DNA from: Bacillota bacterium
GTDB taxonomy: Bacteria; Bacillota; Dethiobacteria; DTU022; JAAZDU01
Direction of reading: 5' to 3'
NCBI GenBank assembly: GCA_012512665.1
Contig: JAAZDU010000259.1
Span: forward strand, 1 to 9,852
Length of the DNA: 9,852 bases
Shown: piece by piece, positions 1 to 5,740 of the stretch
Layout: every line of letters starts with the position of its first letter
Numbering within the stretch: position 1 is the stretch's first letter
The notes under the pieces: generated by a model
The model's database searches: none
The model's input: the letters and a program-made list of their open reading frames with translations, nothing else
Told to the model about the DNA's origin: nothing
Translations under genes and position numbers: made by a program

Positions 1-675
1 GGGGAACGTTATCAGAATTACCGCATTCTGCGCAGCGTAAAAAACAGGTTTGGCTCGACCAATGAGATGGGTATTTTTTGTATGGAGGATAAAGGTTTAA
101 GCCAAGTGGACAACCCCTCTGCCTTTTTTCTCTCTGCAAATCGCGAAGAGGTTGCGGGCTCCGTAGTAACTGCCAGCATGGAGGGCAGCAGGCCTTTTAT
201 GGTGGAGATACAGGGCCTGGTTACCCCTGGTGCCTACGGGGGTAACCCGCGCCGGGTAGTTACAGGATTGGATAGTGGAAGGCTGGCATTAATCCTGGCT
301 GTTCTAGAAAAAAGAGTAGGTCTACACCTGCAAGATCAGGATGTCTTTGTCAACGTAGTGGGCGGTGTCAAGCTGATGGAACCGGCTGTAGACCTGGCAC
401 TAGCCCTGAGCCTGGTTTCCTCTTTCCGCGACAAACCGGTCCGGACAAAAGACTTTGCGGTCGGTGAGATAGGTCTTACTGGTGAGATCAGGCCTGTCCA
501 GAAAATAGAAGAACGTATCTGGGAGGGGGCTAAACTAGGGTTTGGCAGGTGCATTCTGCCAACTGCCAATTATGAAAAAATTAGGCCTGATAAAATTAAA
601 AAGCTGCCAGGCGACTTCGAGCTGGTTCCTGTTGATCAGCTTTCTCTTGCTTTAGAATTAATTGTTGAAAAATGA
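1..675 (+). CDS. radA: DNA repair protein RadA, C-terminal part (5' end outside window)
   Basis: The reading frame is open from the first base and ends with TGA, giving the last 224 residues of a protein usually about 450 long, so the zinc finger and Walker A region lie upstream. The RadA signature KNRFG is at fragment residues 14-18, followed by STNEMGIF. The rest is the Lon-protease-like domain, with NVVGGVKLMEPAVDLALALS and then GEIGLTGEIRPV. RadA (Sms) is a RecA-like ATPase; in the family it acts as a DnaB-type helicase that processes recombination intermediates and helps branch migration. The Lon-like domain is structural and not thought to be a working protease. The ATG at base 67 is an internal Met, because the conserved KNRFG motif lies before it in the same frame. 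In many Firmicutes disA follows directly; here a convergent gene does. Confidence 0.96.
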   Translation, partial: GERYQNYRILRSVKNRFGSTNEMGIFCMEDKGLSQVDNPSAFFLSANREEVAGSVVTASMEGSRPFMVEIQGLVTPGAYGGNPRRVVTGLDSGRLALILAVLEKRVGLHLQDQDVFVNVVGGVKLMEPAVDLALALSLVSSFRDKPVRTKDFAVGEIGLTGEIRPVQKIEERIWEGAKLGFGRCILPTANYEKIRPDKIKKLPGDFELVPVDQLSLALELIVEK

Positions 676-700
676 ATTTACGTTTTTAAAATAGGTGGGC

Positions 701-1102
701 TTAAGATAGGCGAAAATGTCCGAGGGTATCAAGGCGCTTAAGTTCTTTGTCAATGATCTCCTCCAGGCTTAACCCCAGCAGGTGGCAGATAGCCGCCAGG
801 TAAAAAAGGCTGCTCCCTATTTTTTCTTCGATGACCTCCCGGCAATGCTCACACAAATTGCCTTCCAGGTGAGACTGCAGGTATTTTCGGCATTCACACA
901 GGGATGCTTCCAGGGGAAAATGCTGCTTGCGCGCGTTGATAGAAAGACAGCCGCAGTAGGTAACTGTCTTAACCAAGGCGCGATTTACCCTGCTAGCTGC
1001 CTCCTGGTATTTGGAGAGGCTGTCTAAAATACTGCGGTGTAAAAGGAGTGTTTCAGATACTTTATCTTGAAATCTGGCAATAGCTTCGCTTTTGGTATCC
1101 AT
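701..1102 (-). CDS. conserved Cys-rich helical protein of unknown function
   Basis: A 133-residue, mostly helical, probably cytosolic protein with no signal peptide or membrane segment. Cysteines occur as CGC (about residue 50), CEC (about 70) and CEHC (about 88), followed by a Leu-rich C-terminal part (LFYLAAICHLLGLSLEEIID) and a TLGHFRLS end. It resembles a family I recall beside radA/disA/carD in Clostridia, sometimes labelled DUF1573, but that label is from memory. The C-terminal helices look loosely like MazG-type nucleotide pyrophosphatases, yet the full acidic metal motif is not visible, so no enzyme activity is claimed. The paired cysteines could bind a metal. I chose the ATG at 1102 because AGAAGGTG lies 6 bases upstream; a GTG at 1111 in the same frame falls inside that ribosome binding site. 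It is convergent with radA (25-bp gap) and has its own promoter. Confidence 0.8.
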   Translation of the reverse strand: MDTKSEAIARFQDKVSETLLLHRSILDSLSKYQEAASRVNRALVKTVTYCGCLSINARKQHFPLEASLCECRKYLQSHLEGNLCEHCREVIEEKIGSSLFYLAAICHLLGLSLEEIIDKELKRLDTLGHFRLS

Positions 1103-1121
1103 CCAAGTCACCTTCTTTTCT

Positions 1122-1156
1122 AACTTGTCTTAATTATAATTTTAACAACTTGTCTT
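1122..1156 (-). repeat. 10-bp direct repeat around the -10 box (possible operator)
   Basis: AAGACAAGTT (minus-strand reading) occurs at 1156-1147, just after the -35 box, and again at 1131-1122, over the predicted start point. The two copies are 25 bp apart and bracket TATAAT. Direct repeats placed this way could be a repressor site. No regulator is identified, and chance duplication in AT-rich DNA is possible. Confidence 0.5.
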
Positions 1157-1162
1157 TGTCAA
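1133..1162 (-). promoter_or_regulatory. sigma-A promoter for the minus-strand Cys-rich gene
   Basis: On the minus strand, TTGACA (1162-1157) and TATAAT (1138-1133) are separated by 18 bp. Both hexamers match the sigma-A consensus exactly. The start point would be near 1126, leaving a short leader of about 24 bases that contains the ribosome binding site before the ATG at 1102. Confidence 0.8.
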
Positions 1163-1447
1163 CATTTATGCATGGCTTCGATCCTGTCAAGCTACTGTAG
1201 GCTTAAAAAAATCAGCTCTCATTTAGATAACTCCCCGGACCAAGCTGAAGGAAATTCTAGGGCTTTGGTGGGCGATAAAGCATTTTTTTTTGTACTTAGT
1301 GCTTTTAGATTAATTTCCTTAAGGCTTACTAAAAATAATCTTCTCTCAAAGGAGGAAAACAGTAATTTTTGTAGAATTATAAGAATAATTAAAAACATAT
1401 ACGATATGCAAAGTATGAAACACCAAATATATTATCCGATATACCAT
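1163..1447. other. AT-rich stretch with no recognisable gene
   Basis: No protein family is recognisable on either strand. A 95-codon open frame at 1172-1459 has no ribosome binding site, a poor composition and no motif. An AAAGGAGG at 1349-1356 looks like a ribosome binding site, but no usable start codon follows it; the first TTG downstream runs straight into TAG. GCTTT (1262-1266) and AAAGC (1277-1281) can pair ahead of nine T residues (1283-1291), a weak terminator-like element. The stretch looks like decayed DNA. Confidence 0.5.
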
Positions 1448-1601
1448 TTAGCCCCCTGAATCATGATGAGCAGTAGGCAGATAAGCATCAGCACACATCG
1501 CGCAAGCTCGGGAAATAGCCTCGATGATCTTTTTATAGCCGGTGCAGCGGCATAAATTACCGGAAATGGCCTCCTTATGAGGTTCCAAATGTATTGATAA
1601 C
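1448..1601 (-). pseudogene. 3' remnant of a [2Fe-2S] subunit gene (xanthine/CO dehydrogenase small-subunit family)
   Basis: Read on the minus strand, this stretch encodes EPHKEAISGNLCRCTGY, then KKIIEAISRACAMCADAY and a short tail ending in TAA at 1450-1448. GNLCRCTGY followed by KIIEA is the hallmark of the second [2Fe-2S] centre in CoxS, XdhC and related subunits of molybdenum hydroxylases, which pass electrons from the Mo site to FAD. A complete subunit has about 150-165 residues; only the last 50 or so remain. Neither the earlier cluster motif (a CxxGxCGxC type) nor the QCGFCTPG segment is present upstream. Homology fades at about 1575-1620, where a plus-strand Nramp fragment begins, so the two pieces abut tail to tail. 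No Mo-binding or FAD subunit gene is in the window. Confidence 0.75.
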
Positions 1602-1616
1602 CGGGTTTGTATTGTT

Positions 1617-2459
1617 TTTACAGCTGTGTTGTCTGCGATTCTTTTGTGGACAGGTAGTTACAAGATTGTTGAAAGGTTTCTAGTATTTGCGGTGGCAGTT
1701 ATGACCTTTATTTTCTTAGTTACAGCCGTAGCCATTCGGCCTTCAATAGCCGAAATAATGAAAGGCTTGCTCATGCCGTCAGTGCCACCGGATTCAATTA
1801 TGACTGTCGTTGGTTTAATAGGCACAACAGTCTTCACTTATGCATTTTTTATGCAATCCTCAGCAGCTAAAACAAAATGGAGGGAGGCAAGTCCGGAGAA
1901 TATAGCTGCGTCGCAATTTGATACTTACTTAAGCATAGGTGTAGGCGGGTTGATTTCGATAGCTATAATCATAGTAGCGGCAGGAATGCACGGCAGGGGT
2001 ATCGAGATCACAAATGCCGGGCAGATGGCTATTCAGTTAGAGCCTGTTCTTGGCCCCTGGGCGCGATACTTTTTTGGTGTTGGTTTGTTTGTCGCCGGAT
2101 TAACTTCAACAATAACAGCCCCCCTAGCTACTGGTTTTGCTTTGACGGAAATATTTGCTTTAGACACAGATATTAAATCCAGCATGTTCCGAGTATTTAT
2201 GGGTATTATTCTGTTGACCGGGGCTGTGGTAGGAATTGCATTTGGAAGATCTCCTGTGCAGGCTATCTTGCTGGCACAGGCTGCCAACGGTATCCTGATG
2301 CCCATCTCTGCTGTCTTTGTACTTCTAGCTGTGAACAATAAAAATATTGTGGGCGAGTACACTAACAAACCTATCAACAATATCCTTGGCTGGTTGGTGG
2401 TGTTGGTGGTCTTCGGCCTAGGTATTCGCATGTTGCTAACAGCTTTTGGGGTTATATAG
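1617..2459 (+). pseudogene. 5'-truncated Nramp-family metal transporter
   Basis: The frame gives about 280 residues of a protein normally 400-430 long. It starts in TM4 (AILLWTGSYKIVERFL) and runs through TM5, TM6 and at least four more helices to a TAG stop. The first three helices, with the metal-binding DPGN motif of TM1, are missing. There is no ribosome binding site or convincing start; the GTG at 1626 is only the first start-like codon. TM6 reads GTTVFTYAFFMQSSAAKTKW, where classical Mn/Fe transporters have a V-M-P-H core; here V-F-T-Y replaces it, so the intact ancestor may have belonged to a divergent Nramp branch. Family members are proton-coupled divalent-metal importers in the membrane. 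No internal stop or frameshift is seen, so the truncation may be recent. A functional half-protein is unlikely. Confidence 0.82.
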
Positions 2460-2495
2460 TGGTTTTGAACCATAATTGGTGGCTTTTTTAGTGTG

Positions 2496-2540
2496 CGACG
2501 GGTGTACCGTCGTGTAGAAGGGGGCAAAGCGCCCCCTTCT
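2496..2540. terminator. two adjacent hairpins after the Nramp fragment, possible terminator
   Basis: CGACGG (2496-2501) pairs with CCGTCG (2507-2512) around a 5-base loop. AGAAGGGGGC (2516-2525) pairs perfectly over 10 bp with GCCCCCTTCT (2531-2540) around AAAGC. The second stem is strong, but only AATTTATA follows it, so a plus-strand T-tract is weak. On the minus strand the following T-run is also short. It may be the old terminator of the transporter gene. Confidence 0.45.
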
Positions 2541-2542
2541 AA

Positions 2543-2562
2543 TTTATACCGCTTTATACCGC
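2543..2562. repeat. tandem 10-bp repeat
   Basis: TTTATACCGC occurs twice with no gap (2543-2552 and 2553-2562), directly after the 10-bp hairpin. Short tandem duplications like this can come from replication slippage or from repair at a rearrangement junction. No function is visible. Confidence 0.6.
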
Positions 2563-2628
2563 ACAAATATTTATCAAAACAGATTTACATAAACAGGATT
2601 AAGAGTTAGTTTTTTTAGCTTAATTTCG

Positions 2629-2657
2629 TTGACTTTTAGACAGCGATGTGTTACAAT
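2629..2657 (+). promoter_or_regulatory. upstream promoter P1 of the carD-family gene
   Basis: TTGACT (2629-2634) and TACAAT (2652-2657) are 17 bp apart, close to the sigma-A consensus. The -10 lies in the string TGTTACAATAAT, which recurs exactly in P2 39 bp downstream. The start point would be near 2664. Confidence 0.7.
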
Positions 2658-2667
2658 AATTATTTTT

Positions 2668-2696
2668 TTGACAAATTATTTGTTATATGTTACAAT
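2668..2696 (+). promoter_or_regulatory. downstream promoter P2 of the carD-family gene
   Basis: A perfect TTGACA (2668-2673) lies 17 bp before TACAAT (2691-2696), again inside TGTTACAATAAT. The start point would be near 2703, giving a leader of about 130 bases. Its -35 overlaps the likely start region of P1, so use of the two promoters may be mutually exclusive. Confidence 0.8.
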
Positions 2697-2703
2697 AATC
2701 CCA

Positions 2704-2832
2704 TATTAGTTTTCTTTAAGAGGCAGGGAGCCCATATGCATTAATTTATTAAAGCCTATTGTGGAACGGCTTTATTTTGGTTATGCGGTCTTTCTGTTTG
2801 CCAGGCTCTGGCATTTTAGAGGAGGCAGTTGG
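2704..2832 (+). promoter_or_regulatory. structured 5' leader of the carD-family gene
   Basis: The leader holds two hairpins, each followed by TTTT. TAAAGCC (2750-2756) pairs with GGCTTTA (2768-2774), and TGCCAG (2799-2804) pairs with CTGGCA (2808-2813) just before the ribosome binding site AGAGGAGG (2818-2825). Upstream, a purine-rich AGGCAGGGAG (2721-2730) precedes ATG CAT TAA (2735-2743), a two-codon mini-frame. These could modulate translation or cause weak attenuation, but the stems are short and the T-runs only four bases. No known riboswitch class is recognised. Confidence 0.35.
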
Positions 2833-3321
2833 ATGTTTAGTATTGGTGATAAAGTTGTGTACCCAATGCATGGGGCGGGCATTATTGAAGCTATTGAAGA
2901 AAAGGAAATACTTGGAAGAAAGAAAAAGTATTATATTATGAATATGCCCATCGGGGAAATGAAGGTTATGATACCTCTCGATAATTCAGACCAGATAGGC
3001 TTGCGGGAAGTCATTGACAGGCAAAGTGTGAAAAAAGTTTTTCAGATTTTAAGAGAATACAATGCCCAGATGCCTGCCAATTGGAACCGCCGCTACCGTG
3101 CAAATTTGGATAAGATTAAAAGCGGTAATATTTTCAAAGTTGCAGAAGTGGTACGAAATTTGATGTTGCGTGAAAAAGATAAAGGGCTCTCTACAGGAGA
3201 ACGCAAAATGTTGGAAAGTGCCAAGCAGATCCTTATTAGCGAGCTAGTTTTGGTTCAGGGAGTTGATGTGTCAGAGATAAATGACGCCTTGGATTCCCTT
3301 TTCCAGGAACATCAGGAGTGA
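2833..3321 (+). CDS. CarD/CdnL-family RNA polymerase-binding transcription regulator
   Basis: This 162-residue protein has the normal length and layout of the CarD_CdnL_TRCF family. The N-terminal RNA polymerase-interacting domain (about residues 1-60) begins FSIGDKVVYPMHGAG. The C-terminal helical DNA-binding domain carries NWNRRYRANLDKIKSGN and later GLSTGERKMLESAKQIL. Trp84 sits at about the place of the Trp that wedges the upstream edge of the transcription bubble in mycobacterial CarD. By family knowledge it binds the RNAP beta lobe and stabilises or tunes open complexes at sigma-A promoters, often rRNA promoters. I chose the ATG at 2833 because AGAGGAGG lies 7 bases upstream. A GTG at 2761 would add 24 residues, but it has no ribosome binding site and the family starts at MF-IGD. 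It is transcribed from two tandem promoters and closed by its own terminator, so it is probably monocistronic. Confidence 0.93.
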   Translation: MFSIGDKVVYPMHGAGIIEAIEEKEILGRKKKYYIMNMPIGEMKVMIPLDNSDQIGLREVIDRQSVKKVFQILREYNAQMPANWNRRYRANLDKIKSGNIFKVAEVVRNLMLREKDKGLSTGERKMLESAKQILISELVLVQGVDVSEINDALDSLFQEHQE

Positions 3322-3334
3322 TGTTCTTTTTTTT
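3307..3334 (+). terminator. intrinsic terminator overlapping the carD stop codon
   Basis: GAACATCA (3307-3314), loop GGAG, TGATGTTC (3319-3326), then eight T residues (3327-3334). The 8-bp stem is perfect, and the TGA stop at 3319-3321 is the first codon of its right arm, so the last three codons and the stop form the terminator. Confidence 0.88.
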
Positions 3335-3362
3335 GTACATTGTGCAAAGTATGTATTGAAGC

Positions 3363-3392
3363 TTGAATTTGGTTAAAAATATAAGTTATAAT
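3363..3392 (+). promoter_or_regulatory. promoter of the yacL-ispD-ispF operon
   Basis: TTGAAT (3363-3368) and a perfect TATAAT (3387-3392) are 18 bp apart, just after the carD terminator. The start point would be near 3399, about 22 bases before the TTG start of yacL, with the ribosome binding site at 3404-3412 in between. The -10 box includes the ATG at 3391, which therefore cannot be translated from this transcript. Confidence 0.75.
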
Positions 3393-3420
3393 GAACAAAA
3401 GGAAAGGAGGTGTACATATT

Positions 3421-4521
3421 TTGCTGAGAGCTACTATCCGCGTCATTTTGTCCATAATTGCCTTTGTAGCGGGTTATGAATTTTTCAATGTGGGGGTTTC
3501 ATCCCTTTTAACCGCCTCAAGCCTTCCCTTTCAACCTCCTACAGGAATGTGGTTTTCAATTGCGGGTGGTTCCTTGACAGGAATCATATTTTATTTCATT
3601 ATCCCAAGATTTATGGACTACCTGGCGCGCCTGGCCTCGTGGACAGACGCTAAATTGAAATCAATTCCTACCCTGGACATTGCCCTTGCTGTTTTGGGTT
3701 TGTTAGTAGCTTTACTTATCGGACTTTTACTTAGTTTTATCCTCGGCAAAATACCCTGGGTCGGCCCCTATCTTTCCCTGGCAGTAACCATGATCCTGGC
3801 CTATTTGGGAGTTACTTTTGTTTTAAACCGTAAGGATGAGTTTGCTTTTCTTAATAACCTTTTTACCCGACGCTCTGCCTCTCGGAAAGCCGGATCTTCT
3901 GTCAAAGTGCTCGATACCAGTGTTATCATCGATGGGCGCATTATGGATATTTGTCAGGCAGGCTTTTTAGAAGGCGAACTTGTTGTGCCCTCCTTTGTTC
4001 TGGAAGAGCTGCGCCATATCGCTGATTCGCCAGATATCCTTAAACGAAACAGGGGGCGGCGTGGGCTGGATATTTTGAATAAGATGCAAAAAGAAATGGG
4101 CTTACCGATCACCATATCAAGCCGCGACTTTGATGATATTGCAGAAGTTGACAGCAAGCTGGTAAAGCTGGCGCAGATCCTAAACGGTAAAATTGTTACC
4201 AATGATTTTAACTTGAATAAAGTCTGCGAGCTGCAGGGTGTGCCAGTTTTAAATGTTAACGAACTTGCTAACGCTGTCAAGCCTGTAGTTTTACCGGGAG
4301 AAGAGATGAATGCCCAGATCATTAAAGACGGAAAAGAAGCAGGGCAGGGTATAGCCTACCTGGAGGACGGCACCATGATTGTCGTAGAAGGCGGTAGGAA
4401 ACATATTGGGGATACTATCGAAGTTTTGGTAACTAGCGTCCTCCAAACAGCCGCCGGCCGTATGATTTTTGCTCGTCCTAAAAATAGTATATCTTCTGAA
4501 AGGGTTCCTGCCAACAAATGA
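3421..4521 (+). CDS. yacL: membrane-anchored PIN-TRAM domain protein (YacL type)
   Basis: A 366-residue protein of the size and plan of Bacillus YacL. Four membrane helices occupy about residues 3-22, 43-62, 85-107 and 114-136. A PIN nuclease domain (about 160-285) follows, beginning VKVLDTSVIIDGRIMD. A TRAM RNA-binding domain (about 291-353) ends it. PIN acidic residues are visible: Asp165, Glu195/196 in FVLEEL, Asp244 and Asp262 in VTNDFN, so metal-dependent RNase activity is plausible; the physiological substrate is not evident from sequence. I prefer the TTG at 3421, with AAGGAGGTG 8 bases upstream. The ATG at 3391 (ten residues longer) lies inside the promoter -10 box and before the ribosome binding site. 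The stop overlaps the start of ispD as ATGA. It is not a VapC toxin: no antitoxin partner is present, and it has membrane and TRAM parts. Confidence 0.93.
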   Translation: MLRATIRVILSIIAFVAGYEFFNVGVSSLLTASSLPFQPPTGMWFSIAGGSLTGIIFYFIIPRFMDYLARLASWTDAKLKSIPTLDIALAVLGLLVALLIGLLLSFILGKIPWVGPYLSLAVTMILAYLGVTFVLNRKDEFAFLNNLFTRRSASRKAGSSVKVLDTSVIIDGRIMDICQAGFLEGELVVPSFVLEELRHIADSPDILKRNRGRRGLDILNKMQKEMGLPITISSRDFDDIAEVDSKLVKLAQILNGKIVTNDFNLNKVCELQGVPVLNVNELANAVKPVVLPGEEMNAQIIKDGKEAGQGIAYLEDGTMIVVEGGRKHIGDTIEVLVTSVLQTAAGRMIFARPKNSISSERVPANK

Positions 4522-5258
4522 AATTTTGTTTACCAGCCGAAAGAGAAAAAGTAGCGCTTTTAATACCGGCAGCGGGACGCGGTTTGCGCATGGGTGGCCA
4601 TTCTCCCAAGCAATATCTTGAGCTTTTAGGCAAGCCATTAATCGTTCATACTTTGGAAAAATTTATTTCTATTGCTTTTTTTAAACAAATTGTAATAATA
4701 GTTGCCAGAGAGGAAGAAAATTTATGCCGGAAGATTTTGGCAAGCCATTTTCCCCGGCATAAATTTACTTTTTGTTTAGGAGGAGCTGAAAGGCAGCAGA
4801 CTGTGGCAAAAGGCCTTGCCTGTCTGGATGGGGAGATAAACCTGGTCTGTGTCCATGATGCTGTTCGCCCCCTGGTAGAACATGCTGTTATTGTGGAGGT
4901 TCTAAAAGCTGCTGCCAGTTTTGGGGCGGCTACTGATGCCGTCAGGGTTAAAGATACCATAAAAATTTGTACAGCTGATGGTTTTGGTGCTAAGACATTG
5001 CAGAGGGACGAGCTGGTAGCTGTTCAAACTCCCCAGGCTTTTCACCGTGAACTTTTAGAGGAGGCTCACCGCAGGGCAGAAGAGTTAAATTATACTGCTA
5101 CCGATGATAGCTCCCTGGTTGAGAAGCTTGGCCGACGTGTTAAGCTGGTGGAAGGCAGTTATACCAATATTAAAATAACAACGCCCGAAGATATGTTATT
5201 GGCCCAGGTCTTATTGCACAGGAAGCAAGGTAAAGGAGATGGTTTTATTTGCGTATAG
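4518..5258 (+). CDS. ispD: 2-C-methyl-D-erythritol 4-phosphate cytidylyltransferase
   Basis: IspD joins CTP and MEP to give CDP-methylerythritol, the third step of the MEP isoprenoid pathway in the cytosol. The 246-residue length fits the family, with a slightly long N-terminus. The nucleotide-binding signature is PAAGRGLRMGGHSPKQYL (residues 17-34), with Arg24 and Lys31 in the places of the catalytic Arg20/Lys27 of E. coli. HDAVRP is at 113-118, QRDELVAVQTPQAF at 162-175 (Arg163 like E. coli Arg157), TDD at 195-197, and NIKITTPEDM at 217-226 (Lys219 like Lys213). The ATG overlaps the yacL stop as ATGA, and the only nearby purine-rich site (AAAGGG) is about 12 bases upstream, so translation is probably coupled. 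The 3' end overlaps ispF by 10 bp. No key residue is missing. Confidence 0.97.
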   Translation: MKFCLPAEREKVALLIPAAGRGLRMGGHSPKQYLELLGKPLIVHTLEKFISIAFFKQIVIIVAREEENLCRKILASHFPRHKFTFCLGGAERQQTVAKGLACLDGEINLVCVHDAVRPLVEHAVIVEVLKAAASFGAATDAVRVKDTIKICTADGFGAKTLQRDELVAVQTPQAFHRELLEEAHRRAEELNYTATDDSSLVEKLGRRVKLVEGSYTNIKITTPEDMLLAQVLLHRKQGKGDGFICV

Positions 5259-5740
5259 GTTTGGGCTATGATGTCCACAAACTTGTACCGGGGCTGCCCC
5301 TTATCCTGGGTGGAGTAAATATTCCCTTTCATTGCGGTTTGGAAGGCCATTCTGATGCCGATGTTTTGGTCCACGCAATCATCGATGCCTGTCTAGGGGC
5401 CGCAGCTCTGGGAGATATCGGGATCCACTTCCCTGACAGCGATGCCCGTTATAAGAATATTTCCAGCCTTTTTCTTTTGCAAAAGGTTTCCGCCCTCTTG
5501 CGGGATGAAGGTTTTCAGATAGAGAATATTGATTCGGTGATAGTTGCCCAGCGGCCCAAATTATCTCCCTATTATGCTCAGATGATCTCCAATATAGCGA
5601 AGGCAGCAAAGCTTTCCCCTTCCAGGGTGAACGTTAAAGCCACCACGGCCGAAGGTTTGGGTTTTACCGGTCAAGAATTGGGCCTGGAAGCAAAAGCAAT
5701 TGTCTTGTTGACATCATCAGCAGGAAAAAATATAATATAA
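5249..5740 (+). CDS. ispF: 2-C-methyl-D-erythritol 2,4-cyclodiphosphate synthase
   Basis: IspF forms MEcPP from CDP-ME 2-phosphate and releases CMP, two steps after IspD in the MEP pathway; family members are cytosolic homotrimers that bind Zn. The 163-residue protein has the metal ligands Asp8 and His10 in GYDVH and His42 in GHSDADVLVHAI. Further hallmarks are GDIGIHFPDSD (about residues 55-65) and the KATTAEGLGFTG segment near the C-terminus. The start is TTG at 5249, fixed by the family N-terminus MRIGxGYDVH, with AAGGAG about 10 bases upstream; the start lies within the last codons of ispD. The last codons carry the -10 box of the next operon's promoter. IspE, which acts between IspD and IspF, is not in the window. 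Confidence 0.97.
   Translation: MRIGLGYDVHKLVPGLPLILGGVNIPFHCGLEGHSDADVLVHAIIDACLGAAALGDIGIHFPDSDARYKNISSLFLLQKVSALLRDEGFQIENIDSVIVAQRPKLSPYYAQMISNIAKAAKLSPSRVNVKATTAEGLGFTGQELGLEAKAIVLLTSSAGKNII
5708..5736 (+). promoter_or_regulatory. consensus sigma-A promoter of the cysE-cysS operon, inside the end of ispF
   Basis: TTGACA (5708-5713), a 17-bp spacer and TATAAT (5731-5736) match the full consensus with ideal spacing. The -10 box overlaps the last codons of ispF (stop TAA at 5738-5740). The start point near 5743 opens a leader of about 300 bases that holds the T-box. Confidence 0.87.

Noticed and set aside
1342..1380. Possible small gene after AAAGGAGG at 1349-1356
   Set aside because: No ATG or GTG follows at a usable distance, and the nearest TTG is followed directly by a TAG stop.
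1172..1459. 95-codon plus-strand open frame
   Set aside because: It has no ribosome binding site, no recognisable motif and poor amino-acid composition, and its end overlaps the better-supported minus-strand iron-sulfur remnant.
2033..2566. 177-codon minus-strand open frame
   Set aside because: It is antisense to the Nramp fragment, whose helices and family motifs clearly belong to the plus strand; its Pro/Thr/Ile-rich product is typical of antisense membrane genes.
3391..3420. Ten-residue N-terminal extension of yacL from the ATG at 3391
   Set aside because: The ATG lies in the promoter -10 box, and the strong ribosome binding site comes after it and suits the TTG at 3421.
3421..4521. PIN domain as a VapC-like toxin of a toxin-antitoxin pair
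   Set aside because: The protein has four membrane helices and a TRAM domain, sits in the conserved yacL-ispD-ispF order, and has no antitoxin gene beside it.
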